Source of the DNA: Varroa destructor | Lineage: Eukaryota; Arthropoda; Arachnida; Mesostigmata; Varroidae | Length of the DNA stretch: 64,000 nt | Assembly (NCBI RefSeq): GCF_002443255.2 | Contig: NW_019211457.1 | Span: forward strand, 39,717,126-39,781,125 | Reading direction: 5' to 3' | Shown: positions 12,633-24,940 of the stretch, in pieces | Position numbering within the stretch: the first letter of the stretch is position 1 | How the letters are laid out: each line of letters opens with the position of its first letter | The notes under the pieces: model-generated | Databases searched by the model: none | What the model was told of the DNA's origin: nothing | What the model saw: only the letters and a program-made list of their open reading frames with translations | Made by a program: the position numbers and the translations under genes

Positions 12633-14372
12633 TTTCGTTCTGGGTTAACTCTGCGAATAGTCTGCGCGTATAGAGTCCACGACCCTGCCCCAAGTTCAAT
12701 GAACATAAATACGCACGCGACGATGATAGAATTGAATTGAAACAAACTCAAATCAAATTAGATTTGTCCGCTTCTTTATGGCGACATTAATAATACGACA
12801 ATTAAGTAAATGCTTCCTACAACAATAATATGCTAAGTAACATGGCGCGTACTGTGCGGCCTAATTAATAGTGACACTGCGGTCTATAACGCATTAGAAA
12901 GCTCTGCTTCAACTAACCCTTTAGAGACATGATTAGGAATGAGATAACAGAGCATCAGACATTAGTGGCAAACGGTGGATCCGATGTCAGGAGTGCTACC
13001 AGTCATTTCAGTTTAAAGGTCAAGATTCAAAGGGGACCAATTTAGACAGTTGCTAAGGCCCGATCAAAACCTATTTTCCTAAACCATAATATTATAACGT
13101 TCACTACTTGAAGCTCGGCCATGACTACTTTGACTTTCAACTGGAACTTACACTGAAGTATTGATAAACATTATAATAGTAATAATAATAATTGCAACAG
13201 AAATGGACATGAACCACTTCCGTACATCGTAAATCATTCCAGGTTATTTTTGAAAATGAGAAAATTATATCGCGCAACCATAAAACTAGCCGCCCTAAAG
13301 TAAGACAAAATTCATTTGACTAATACAAGTTCAGGAGGGTCTGCCGGTTCCAAGCAAAAATAAGCGTAACCTATCACCGCTATTAGTTTTGTAAGCAATT
13401 AAAACTATATAAAGAGCCATGAACCTGCTTTATTCGAGTTGTTAAACACAGCAAACACAGCCTTGCCATTAGGGTACCATATAGGAAGATGAAAAGCTTG
13501 TCTTGCTCTCTGTATCATCAGATTGGTTATGGATGGTTTATCGGTCTCAATGGGCCATTGGTACATCAAAATCAAATACCCGTAATACAATAGAGGAGAT
13601 GCACGTAAAAGGCTTCGGGTATTGGACTCGAGTCTAGAGCTGATTTGCCGACTATGGCGAACCGTATGAGACACTAGGAATATATCCAATTTTAAAAAGT
13701 GCTTGCAGTCAATCTTATCTGCCATCTGGAGAATAGAAAAGTATTGACCAACGTCCAAACGATCCGACGAAAGAAAGTATTTCTTCACTTTAATCGACAC
13801 CAGTATTGTCTAGTTTGAGCGTACTTTACACAGGATATTAATACCAAGGTAGCCTGCATAGATAAACATTTATATAGTCATCAATTTCATTATCATATGT
13901 TGTTAGTGGATTAGTAAGGTTGTTGAACAACGATCACCTTCATTTTATAAACTTCTGTATTAAGCCTCTATTAAGAGTAATGTTTTAACTTTCGATAGCT
14001 CCAAACGCCTAACAGTTCAAAAGGGCAGCTAACTTCATGTTTTAATCAGTGTCATGCTAAATAAAACAATTATCATAAATAAATACTTTTGAATACGAAT
14101 GAGCAATGTTAGAGACAACAGTGCACCCCAAATTAGAAAAGTTCCACTGAGAGCCTTTAAAAAAAAGGACAGTTCTTCACAAGTTACTAGGTAGTGTTGA
14201 AATTCAGATCCAACTAACATAAGCTTACGTTTATCGATTTCAATTGTACTTGTTTAAGTAACATTTCGTCAACTTATGGAGTTATTTAAGGTCACACGAA
14301 CTGTACTAAATGGTACATGCAGAGAAAAAAATTATTCATTCCGGGAGTATTCATCATCGTCATTATGGCGTC
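12402..14372. other. Intergenic between zinc-finger and glycine-rich genes
   Basis: The interval holds a CT microsatellite at 12599-12628. A minus-strand frame at 13405-13800 gives 131 codons from a GTG, with no recognised domain; it could be an unassigned exon but is not called. Confidence 0.5.
12599..12628. repeat. CT dinucleotide microsatellite
   Basis: Fifteen CT units. The repeat is the source of a long Arg/Glu-rich open frame on the minus strand that is not a gene. Confidence 0.95.
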
Positions 14373-17097
14373 CTAGATAACGAACCCTAAGCCTCCTTGC
14401 TCGCCGTACTGGCTTCCACCCTGTGCGTACCGATCTTTGGAAAACTGGCTTCTGTAGGCAATTTGTCCGGCAGCCGAAGATTGTCCGGAGCTCTGCGAAT
14501 GGTCGTACTTCTCCCTGTTGCCATAGGCACCAGTTGAGGACGAGATACGGTTGTAGCCATATTCTCCTTGATTTTTGAAGGCTCCTGTCGAGATACCAAA
14601 TCAAAAGGCAACTTAATAGATTTAGGCATATCATTAGATCTTATAGGGAGTGGTGTAATTAAGTGGAACACTGTTTTTTTTTCTAATAAGACAATAATGT
14701 TTTATAAAGGGATACTGGCAGACTTATAATAGTAAACGGGTTGAAAATTTAGTGCCACTAAATTAGATCCGACCATATTTCAAAATGTATTAAAATTTCA
14801 AGATTATTAAGCGCTTGTCGAATTAGGAGGGCAAAAGAACCAATTCATTATTTTACCTCAAATTTTTTTCATTTATCAGAAAGCTACCGCTCTCGCAACA
14901 GGTTTGAAACAGCTTGAAGTTACGGCACTAAGTACGACTCCTTAAATATTCGAGGCAACATATGAGCGTACGTATTCATTAAACATTATTCTAGCGAGCG
15001 CCAAAATGAACCAAAAAGTTCAAATGTAAATTATTTATTATGTATTATATTATGTAGATATTTGTGTTCTTGCCGATTTAAGTTCTTTTTACTAATTTAT
15101 TTTTTACTAATAGTTATGTGTTATATACGGTTCAAAAGTTTTTTTCTGTTTAATTAGCCTTTTCCTATTGCTTTTTCTGGTCCCAAAAATCATCTTTCCA
15201 AACAATGCCAACAAAGCATGCTTAATGCTGAACTTGGGGACATTTTTTTGCATGTATAATTATTCAAGCCTGTCTTATTAAAACTACTAATCCTTGAGAA
15301 AAGTTATGGCATTGATAATTAAGTGTCGATCCTCGACGCGGTTTTAATAGCGTAAACTTCAACGCAATATGATAATGTCTAAAATATGTAAGGCTTTAGA
15401 AACCTTTTGCACACAGTCATACTGATCGCTAGCAATAGATTTATTCTAAATATTAAAATATCTAGCCAATATACAATGACAAGTTGAAGCCAACTGAAAT
15501 GTAATAAGATTAATTTTTGGAAAGCTTGAAAAAATTAATCTCTGAAAAAAATTAATTGAAAAAAACAGAAGCCCCACAAATAACAGAAAGCACACAAAAT
15601 AAAGTTTAAAACATTGCAAACCACCAACAAAGATAAAAAAAAATCTCAACTGTATTCAATATTGTTTGGTTATCCTTAAAGTTTTTTATTTATATAGTTT
15701 TTTTTAAATCGACTTTCACTCGTTTTTAGCTTTTTTTTTAAAGAAATCGATTTTGATTATTTGTTACATTTTATTTGTTCTTATCTGTCACATTTTGTTC
15801 TAAATATTAAAGATGCTTTTTACTTTACAAAATGTCGAAATTGTCTATTTTGGACAAAGCGTTTTCACTTTACAAGCCGAAGTGGAAATAAAGCTTTTCA
15901 ATTCACTTACAATACTTGTAATGCGACAAAAAGCTTTCTAACACTATATAGCATTTGAATATGAGTAAACAATAAAAAACAATTAACTTCCGTTTTAACA
16001 TAACATATATAGGATTTTGAGCAACTAGGCAAATAAACACGTGTCTTTAGTTTAATAGTTAATTTGAATTAATTAATTCTTATAAGCCTTCTTTAGACTA
16101 CAAGATAGAGGACTCTTTGCCAAACAGATTGGCATTCTTGGTAGCCAATAACTCGATGCTGTTCATTACAGTTAGGAGCTATACTCTTTCAGGTTCAGAG
16201 AGCCTTTAGAAAAATGATCTTACCCGAAGCTCCGGCCCCCTGGCTGTAGCCCTGATTATAGTATACTCCGACAAGGCCCCCGCCGTAGCCTACAGTTCCG
16301 CCATAGTTACCCGGGTTGCCTCGGTAACCATGATTGAAAGTAAATCCTCGCTTTTCAACCTCCTTCTTGCCTGCTGCTGTATCGGATGCTTTTTCATTAG
16401 CAGCCGGAGCTGCTAACACAACGACGAAGCACCAGACCAAGCTGATCTAAACCGTTACATAGAGGACAAATTGGTACATTGAGTAAATCTATTTACCTTA
16501 ATTGTTGCTTAATCAGAATGTAGTGAATAAATCACCACTAAATGTACATATGTTTTCCACTTGCGTTCACCGAGTGTACCCTAAAAACCGAATTGCAATG
16601 AAACTTTTATATAACCTGAAATCAAAACTTACATGCACCAATAAGCACAAACATGCTCGAAATTAACTTATGCCATAATATATTGGAGGTTATATGGTAG
16701 CAAAAGTGATCTTGAAAAGTCTATATAGAAACATTGACCAAATTTATACTATAGTCCGTGATCTGGCTATGTAAAGCCTGCGCCACTAACGTATTTTTTC
16801 CGTTTTTCATCAAAAAAAAAAACTTTCGACATCACCAAAGGTAACACCAACGAGTAACTGTCGCTGTTAGTAACTGTCGCGTTAATAATTAGTAATCTAA
16901 ATATAAAATACAGTAAACTAATAGGAAACGTTTCTCTAAGATAATGAGCGCGAAATTCGTCGAGAACAAACCTTAAGTTTTTTACGGATATAACTCTACT
17001 AATATATTATATTAATATATTAAGATGTCATGTATATATAGGGAAAGCAAGTAATATGAGATCAAGACAGAGTTATAGTTAGGGGCATACTTACCAT
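14373..17097 (-). CDS. Secreted glycine/glutamine-rich protein, tandem paralogue A
   Basis: Three coding exons: 17095-17097 (the ATG alone, then GTAAGTATG), 16224-16446 and 14373-14584. Phases agree (0, then 1) and the total is 438 bases, 145 residues. The start MISLVWCFVVVLAAPAA is a signal peptide. A short polar stretch ends in EVEKRGF, a possible dibasic cleavage site. A Gly/Tyr/Asn-rich region follows, then a C-terminal exon rich in Gln, Ser, Gly and Tyr ending GGLGFVI. The style is that of arthropod cuticular or silk-like structural proteins; a secreted structural role is inference. Exons and C-terminal sequence parallel the gene at 17764-19068. A TATA box at 17163 sits 66 bases upstream of the ATG. 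Confidence 0.72.
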
Positions 17098-17162
17098 AAA
17101 CTTCAAATTTTAAGGGTGTGCCTCGTAGTTGTACAAGACGCTTAGAACATTTTGGCTTGTGC

Positions 17163-17169
17163 TTTTATA
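17163..17169 (-). promoter_or_regulatory. TATA box of glycine-rich gene A
   Basis: TATAAAA on the minus strand lies about 66 bases upstream of the start codon at 17097. The implied transcript would have a short 5' UTR of about 35-40 bases containing a minimal upstream ATG-TTC-TAA. Confidence 0.55.
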
Positions 17170-17717
17170 ATCCTGCTCACCCTCTCAACCTAATTTCTCC
17201 CTCCCATGTTGTCAGCTAATGTTATTCGCCGCAGTCTTGTATGTTTTCGCATCTTGTTTCTGCCGATCACTCAATACGTTGCTGATCTGACCACTGACTG
17301 CGGCAGTCGTTCGCTTCCCGTTTCCACACGCGAGGAACTCCCTGGACACCGCTGACCCTTCGACCATTTTCGCCACCATTCTATTCACTATACTCGGGCG
17401 AGACTTTCTGCCTTTTCCTATTTCGAGGTAGCGGCACTCTTAATGAGGACACACGTCACCACGATCATCGTCTTTAATGTACAGTACCCTAGGAATTGAC
17501 CCGTCACCTGAACTAGTCGCGATTTATAACATGGCAACTTTCAAACGTTTCTTATGCGTCTAAAGTTGCGACGGTTCTTTATCGGCGCGTTTAACACTGC
17601 TGCAGCTGGCCATATCTCAAGTATGTGGTAACGATAGTCACTTGAGACCTTGGGTTACTAACACTAGACGGTAAGTGAAAAAACGCACTTACAATATTAC
17701 ATACGCGGAGAAACTTA

Positions 17718-17723
17718 TTTATT
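17718..17723 (-). promoter_or_regulatory. Polyadenylation signal of glycine-rich gene B
   Basis: AATAAA on the minus strand, 41 bases past the distal TAA at 17764, suggests the last exon is still transcribed. Confidence 0.5.
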
Positions 17724-17763
17724 CAATATATATGTATTGTCATATTCAATCACAGATTTTAAC

Positions 17764-19068
17764 TTAGCCAACAAAGCCGTATCCGCTACCCTGGTTACTT
17801 TCCTGCGCGAATTGTCCCTTGTCAAAGTGACTGGCATAAGCATTCTGACCGGTTGATGAGGACTGATCCGAGCTTTGAGCTAAACCGAATTGCGTCGGTT
17901 CGCCGTAGCGTTCGCGGTGACCGTAAACGTTACTTTGCGACGAACCCTGGTTGTAACCGAACGCTCCCTGGTTTTGAAACTAACCTGCAAAAAAATTGGC
18001 CAGTCATTGAAACAAAGTTAGTGTTAAATCTTGCTTATTCGTAAAACGAAGATCGAGTGTTGAAAACAAAGAGTGATGGTCGCTTATTTCAAAAGCGTAA
18101 ATTGCACTAAACATTAAATGTAATTGGTGCTTAAATGTACCAAACTCAAAGTAATAATTTTCTACTTAGCTACAATGTCTCCCACAAGAAACAAGACGGC
18201 ACTTACCTGACGCTTCAAAGGCTTGCTTGAATCCTTGTTGAGACCCAAAGCTGCCGCCATAGCCGGGACAGCCGAAGCCCAGACGATGTCCGAAACCTCT
18301 TTCATCCACACCCTTCTTCTCGTTGTCGTCGGCCTTCTCCCTAGTAGCATCACCGGCAGTAGCAGAAGTCGAAGAGACACTTTTGCTGTCGGAAGTGATG
18401 ACAGTGTCCCCGGGAACATACGCTCTTTGAATTACCCTAAACATGCACACAGCCACAAATAAAATGGCCTAGTAAGCAATGATTAGATGTTCGTGCATAG
18501 TCTCGTATTCAACTGAACGTTCAACGAATAGCACCGCCTTTTCACTGATGAACTTCGATTAAGGATATTGTATAGAGTAGACACAAAATACTAAATGTAA
18601 TGCATTCATAGTGAAAAAAATACTTTTTTAATCAGCAAGCAAACGTTTCCTAAATTTCGTTTTAAGCGAGGTTGTGCTATGCTCTATGAAGTTGTACATA
18701 TAATAAGCGATGAATAAAGCTGAAAGTGGTGTTTTTGAACGGCGTAAGCCTGCCAGTTAGCTTTTATAAAAAAAATATTGTCGAAAATACAATGCCATGA
18801 TAAAATACTATTTTCGCTATTCAAGACTCGAGCCAGCGTACTGCTATGAATTTTGTCGAGTTAATTTCTCGTAGCACTAAAATAGATAAAGCCATACATT
18901 TTCAATATCAAGAGACAAGTACAGGCGCTAATCAAAGTCCGTTCAGCAGAATTTAGATTTTGGAATAACGTATAACACATGCCAAACGCTGCAAAACTTC
19001 CATTAGAAAAGAGTACTGAGAAGTACCGTACAATGTTTACTCACGCTAGTCACGAATGCTTTCATCAT
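17764..19068 (-). CDS. Secreted glycine-rich protein, tandem paralogue B, with an in-frame TAG at the last junction
   Basis: Exons are 19045-19068 (donor GTGAGT), 18207-18468 (donor GTAAGTGCC) and 17764-17984 (acceptor TTTTTGCAG). MMKAFVTSAILFVAVC is a signal peptide; a Ser/Thr/Lys-rich spacer leads to DERGF, matching EKRGF in gene A, then a Gly-rich segment. Joining exons 2 and 3 in the phase used by gene A gives EASG and then TAG (17980-17982). Beyond the TAG the frame stays open for 71 codons and resembles gene A (NQGAFGYNQ against NQGEYGYNR), ending GSGYGFVG. As written the product is about 96 residues. Explanations are truncation or pseudogenisation, stop readthrough, or an assembly error. 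A TATA box at 19209 and AATAAA at 17718 support transcription. Confidence 0.6.
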
Positions 19069-19208
19069 AATAGTTTTCGTGTTAGCCAAACTTCTGACCG
19101 AAAAACCATTTCATTTGAACGGCAGCTGTCACTAGCGCACTGAGAACACGTGAACAAAAGGAAAAGCAAATTGCCGCGCTGTATCCCTGCGTAGTCTACC
19201 CATGGCTT

Positions 19209-19215
19209 CTTTATA
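19209..19215 (-). promoter_or_regulatory. TATA box of glycine-rich gene B
   Basis: TATAAAG on the minus strand, about 141 bases upstream of the first ATG (19068). Confidence 0.45.
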
Positions 19216-22089
19216 CGTCAAGGATTCTGTTCCAGGTGATCCTTCTCTCCCAGAGGATACTTGTCTGTGAGTGTATGTCCGTATCTATAAACGCTTATTT
19301 GGCGAATTGTACTGTATCCTACGTTGTCTGTTTGTCCGGCCGTCTATCTGCATATTGTCAAGTCACCTCACTTCATAGGCCAAAGCCTGTATAGAAATTC
19401 CGCTCAGCTCGACGCATCTCCCATCTACCGGTAAGTGATATTACTGACGGCCACTGATAGCTCCATGGGGACGTTCATTGAAATCAAGTGTGCCAGTAAA
19501 CCTGCACTAAATCCGTAAACCGGACAGTCAACCGGACAACGTAACTCGGCTACTTATATCTTCCCGGTAGTCTGTCACAAGAAAGGTGGTTTTCCCCGCA
19601 GCGACTACTATCAACAGCAGCTATCCAAAAATGACATCCGATCTCATCATACCTCATTAATGCGCGATCAGAGTCGCTGAACTTCTCGTCCAACGCTTCG
19701 TCCATTTAGAAAAAGAACAGACGAATTCATGCTCATAAAACGGAAGACACGGAAAATTTGCTTTCTGATTTTCGCGATCATACCGCCATTTTGGAAGCTC
19801 CCTACTGTCATAACTGGCTACCTTAATTGAAAGCTTCTCACTCGTCATGCAGCATCAATGTTTTCCAAGCACATCGCTTAAATACACGAAGTTATGTACA
19901 CTATAATGACACTATAACTGGGCGAAAGTATCATTGCATCCATTTATAATAATGACTTTATTCAAATAAAGTGGATGTCAAATGGTATCAATGTAAGTGG
20001 GGAAATAACGCTTTCACAAGTTGTATAGTGGCCGGCAGTAACTTCTCAACTATCAGATTGAACCTAACGTCAGATAAAAGTTCCACTTTCGAATAGCCGT
20101 TTGATTTGAGGTTTCGACTATAAAAAGCCGCAAAGGTAACATGGTGATTTCTCCTTGTGACCGAAAATAGGTAACCCGAAAATTGATATAAGAAGTCTTA
20201 GCTTTATGTACTCAATCTCGAACGCACGCTAATCAGAATTGCCATCGATAAATAAAGCTATATTGAATACAAGCAAAATCAATCGAAATTATTTTGGAAA
20301 TACTTATACCTGCCCCAATAAAATGAGTCCAGATTTGTTCTTCTCGATACCGGTTACGCTAGCTTCATTTCATAGACTTAAACGAGAGGGAGCATCGGGA
20401 TTGGTCTATTTTTCTGACAACTAAACAGGTATTGCTCTTAATTCATCTCAATGCTTTATAAAAATTTTTTTAAGGCAATGTAATTGTTACAGTTTGTTTA
20501 CATGTCATTTCATTTCCAGAACTAACAGTAACTACTTGCGTTTATTCACCGTAATCACTTGTGCACAACGAACCTGGCAATAAACTGTTTATTTCTGTAA
20601 TTGTTCCACTTGGAGTTTATTCATAGACTCTGAAAACAATTAACCCCGCTTTTGTTCATTACTTGTGTAATACCAAGCTTTAATCTACATAATTGAGCAC
20701 GTACTGATACTTACCGATTATCAAAACGCGATCGAATAAGGTTCTTTTTCCACTAGTCCTAAAGTAGGGCTACCAGCAAGGCTCTCTCACCAAATAACAT
20801 TAACATGTACCCTGCACGAACAATCATCTGCCGCTAAGGTAGCTCCAATGACGTCAGTTCAAATAAACTTTTTTACAGATGATCAATTATACTATTTGCG
20901 TGCGTAGTAAAATGCCTTTCGTCTTATTAGTGATTGACAACTCCAGACATTTTTTCGATGTACTGAACTCATCAATGTATACGATTATTATTAATATTTT
21001 TACATCACACTTATACGACACTTTTTTTTATAGTAGACTGCGCGATAGTTATCAAGTCAAGATGATAATTTAAGCAGTGCATTGGAAACGTTTTCGCTGT
21101 CATTGCTCGTTCATCAATTGGTTTGTATCGGTATCACCATACTTATGCACTTTTTCAAAGGTGCCTGTCCAGTCTGCTGAGACGCAATTAAGGCAGCAAA
21201 TTAAATTAAGGCAGAGAGACACCCACGGACGATTATATCGGCAAAACTGAATCGCTTCCAAAGAGACGCTTGCCATAGGCTTGCCACTGTGAAGATGCAT
21301 ACACACAATAAAAAATCGAAGCACCTCGACCGTCAAATTTTTCATCATGAAAAACCTACCTTTTTACCTACTGGATAAATATCTATACTATCATTAATGA
21401 CAATGAAAGCGTCCACATATTGGCCATTCGAATACAGACGACCTGAAAACTGTCTGGAATGGGCACAGTAGAGCATACTGTGATTCCTTTCCATGTTATG
21501 ACAGATCAACGCCAGACACTATATCGCTCATATTGAGCTTTTCTAATTCACTGACGTCACATTTGAAAGTGATAATGACAAAGCAACTCTTTATTTACAA
21601 AATCTTTCCACATCTCATTATTTCTTTCTTATAACTCTCATATAACTTTCTCACAAGACTTGTTTGCTGTGACAGAGAAAAACCAACGTATGAGAGGACG
21701 CGAAGAATAATTTAGAAAACTGTTCTTTCATGGTGAGAATTCCCCATGCGTCAGCTGAATTTCAATATTTAGCCCATGTTTTCTCTAACTGATAGGCCAA
21801 CATTCGTTTAGATGTTTTTTAGACAGAACTTAATTAATGTTTAATTATTCCCGGTTAATCGAAATCGACACTTTCATCATAAAAAAAAAACATTTACCAT
21901 GCTACAAATAATGCATTGGGCTATTGCAAACCAATCCTGCTAATGTTCGAATGTGTTGGCTAGAACGGTGATTTCCTTTGTGTTAGAGATATTCGCTTTC
22001 ATTTTATATGCTTATCCCAGAGCTTCTGGGTAGCTTTATTTCTACTACTTGCATTCTTAGATTTCTCTATTTATACACCTGTTAGAGTT
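19216..22089. other. Intergenic, no recognisable gene
   Basis: Open frames are short and lack domains. A minus-strand ATG-ATG frame at 21100-21348 could encode 82 residues with a hydrophobic start, but no splice or homology evidence supports it. No third copy of the glycine-rich gene was found. Confidence 0.5.
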
Positions 22090-22960
22090 ATTCTATAGTG
22101 AATATATGCTTGGGCATTAGTTATCCTCTTTGGGACATGGTGAGTCTCGTAATCACCCGGCCCTAAATCGGGAGAAAAAGCGTGTTGAAGCCGAAGTTGC
22201 TTTATTTAGTCTGGGAAGTAAGTGAGGTACGGCAATGAGGTCTGGCGTTATCATCAAGGAACCAGACTGCCCGTTTGATTGAACCAGATTACCGTGTTGA
22301 TGGTTCATGACTTTCTTGCGAAACGCGAGATAACCGACAGCATTTATTGTTTCATTGTCTACGAGGATTTTATAATAAATAGCACACACTTCGGATAACC
22401 ATTGCAAGTATTAACATAATACTGCCAAATACTCGATTTCTCTCCAAGGCGACGCCATTCTTTTGCCTGGTCTCTCTCATGACAGAGATTGAACCATGTT
22501 TCGTCTATGCCGACAATTTGTTGCTAGCGAGTTTTTGGCTGATTGGGGTTCCGTAAATTACACATGAGGTATACCACACATATTTCCAACTCGAGTGAAT
22601 TTGGATGAAACCTATTTTTGACTCAATTTTCAGCATTTAGGTTATAATTCTGTAACATGTTATCTATTAAACGCCAGTTTTAGCCCAAAGAGTTCTATAC
22701 TCTACACTACAGAGACTACAAACTCTGCCTTTTTGAAAAACCTCTTCGATTGGGTCAATGCGTTCTTGCCCCTTGAGTCCCGAGGTCAGGTCATTTCCTT
22801 GCTGGTCGTCGACACTCTAATTTCCGTTTTTGAAACATCTGCACAATTTATACGCTATACTTTCGCTTAAAGCGTCTTTACCTGGTGCCTTTACCATTCT
22901 TTTATGAACTTTTGGCAGCACTGTGGCGTTCAGGGGACAAAAATCACTCGACGTCGATTT
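22090..22960 (-). mobile_element. Decayed mariner-family transposase
   Basis: In minus-strand order, broken reading frames give a helix-turn-helix-like CFKNGN...SVDDQQG segment (about 22830), then VGIDETWFN (about 22490-22520) carrying the first catalytic Asp, KILVDNETI (about 22350), DDNARPH (about 22235-22255) with the second Asp, and SPDLGPGDY (about 22146-22175) with the third. Order and spacing match Tc1/mariner enzymes of the D,D34D type. The motifs lie in different frames separated by stops, so the copy is dead. Terminal inverted repeats were not located and the boundaries are approximate. Confidence 0.8.
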
Positions 22961-24940
22961 ACAGGCCTGTTTTTTTCGAGGAAACTTGACCGGTTTTCAC
23001 TTGCCAATTTCTAGAAAACTAGAGTATTTACCAGCCAAATTATCTCTGCTAGCGGCGCGTACTTCAAAACTTACTCAATGTCGAGGTCCGCCGGATTCGT
23101 TCGTAACAGCCTAATGCATTCTTATTCTTGTATACGGCGATAGTATCAATAAAAAGAATATATCGCGGTAATACATTAGTTACCATATATACATTTCCGA
23201 CTCAATGAAGCTGACATGGGTTGTAGATTATCAGATTCGTATTTATTGGTAACCTAAAATAAGTGTTATAAATATAGTGTTGACAATTAAAAATGTACGA
23301 TGGATGTTGCGGCTATATACACACGTTCAGTAACAAATAATTTCTATCAGATATATCTATATAATCGTTTTTTGGCTGATCAATCACCAATTAAATACTG
23401 CGGCAATATCACGGTCCTTTACAAATTTTACCTGCCGAGTACTCATTCTACCGATCTACAACTGAATAATGTGGTATTTGTACTAGTTCATTCAAGTCTG
23501 CCTGTTGGAACAATCCAGACTGCATATGTATGATAACATGAAGCCTGCATTATCTTTCTGCAATATGATAGTTTATGCCTATTCAACTATCTCAAACTGT
23601 AGAACCATCTTTGTATAGAATAGACCTTAAATTAGATTAACTGAGTTGTACGCTTGACCTTTCAGAAATCGTACACTAACCGTTGAGTTAGACATTCTCA
23701 CATTGCAGTTGGTTAGACTCTATTAGATATATATAGATCTATATTTATATATCTATATATAGATAGCCGACATAAACGACAGCGGAATGGCTCTACGGCA
23801 GCAAAGAAAATGACCTAAAGTCACTTCGTCTATGCTCGTCGCTAAATGTCTGTTTAGTATAACTAGTATAGAGATTATTTGATTTGGTACGCTTGCACTA
23901 ACAATAATCGCAACAAGCGTTGCCTTAAAAAGAGAAAACCTCAACTGTAAAGATACTTTAGAGCGAAATCATAGTTTTTTTTATGCGATACGTTACAATT
24001 CTGGACTGATTTTTAGTCTAACGATTTTAAGATCAAATCTGCAAGGGGTATAGAAAACCATAGATATTTCTACAGTTAGTTCCTTCTTGCGCTAACCGAA
24101 GTTCCTACGACAGTAAGCCCAAAAAATTACCAAAGCATTTTCTAGATCCTTGCAGAGTAAATTTTGAAATTAGTATCTATTTGAGCACATTTATGACCTA
24201 AACGGCTTATTATCTTATTTTAAACACACAAACTAGAGCCTTGCTACATACCGTGTTATCTTATATTTTTCCATGCAAATGTTTATGTAAATGTTTAGGG
24301 AAACAAACTGAATTAGATTTAAATGTTGCAATGTTATTCACTTGTAAACTTAACACACTAGCTAGTGCTTACGTAAGCTTAATCGGCTCCTTGGTTTGTA
24401 ATATCATAGCCGAAATAGAACTTGAAAAAAAAACTTTTTTATGAAACGACATGATGATTGAACACACTCAAAAAAAAGCAATGAATTGAGACAGAATTTT
24501 ACACTGTTCAAATGTCATGTATACCAAATAACTTCCAATAGCACCGAGACAGCATCAATAACGTACGTACTCATAACTTGCTGTTAATACCTAAGGTAAT
24601 ATGTTGACGCGCAAATTTCTGTGAGACCATTTCCGTACGCAATATATATGCCATTGAGTAAACAATTATTACGAGCATTAGCGCAGCGAGGTCTAGCGAA
24701 TTCGATTCAAGTTTACACCGTAATCGTGAGCAAAATATTGTGTAGACTCATTATGTCTCAATATATTAGGGAAAATCTTAGCATTTAACTGCAATACTAA
24801 GTTGATGTCTTGCTAGTCCAATAATCAGGACAGAATCAATCCTAACGTGACCGGGATGACGTCGCTGACTATCACCTGTGATGTAACTATTGCCCACACA
24901 TATGAGAGCTCGTTGAGTTACAGGGAACAGAGTTGTTAGG
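22961..24940. other. Intergenic, AT-rich
   Basis: No gene is seen. A near-palindromic TATATAGATC/TATATATAGATA segment lies around 23726-23765. Confidence 0.5.

Noticed and set aside
12422..12751. 109-codon minus-strand frame
   Set aside because: Sustained by the CT microsatellite, giving an Arg/Glu repeat.
13405..13800. 131-codon minus-strand frame
   Set aside because: Starts at GTG and has no recognisable motif; an unassigned exon cannot be excluded but is not supported.
22153..22407. Apparent TPDL-like motif in the longest frame of the mariner region
   Set aside because: The genuine SPDLGPGDY motif lies in a different frame nearer 22150; the other match is coincidental.
23726..23765. TATATAGATC palindromic segment as a regulatory site or origin
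   Set aside because: Simple AT-rich near-palindrome, common by chance in this composition.
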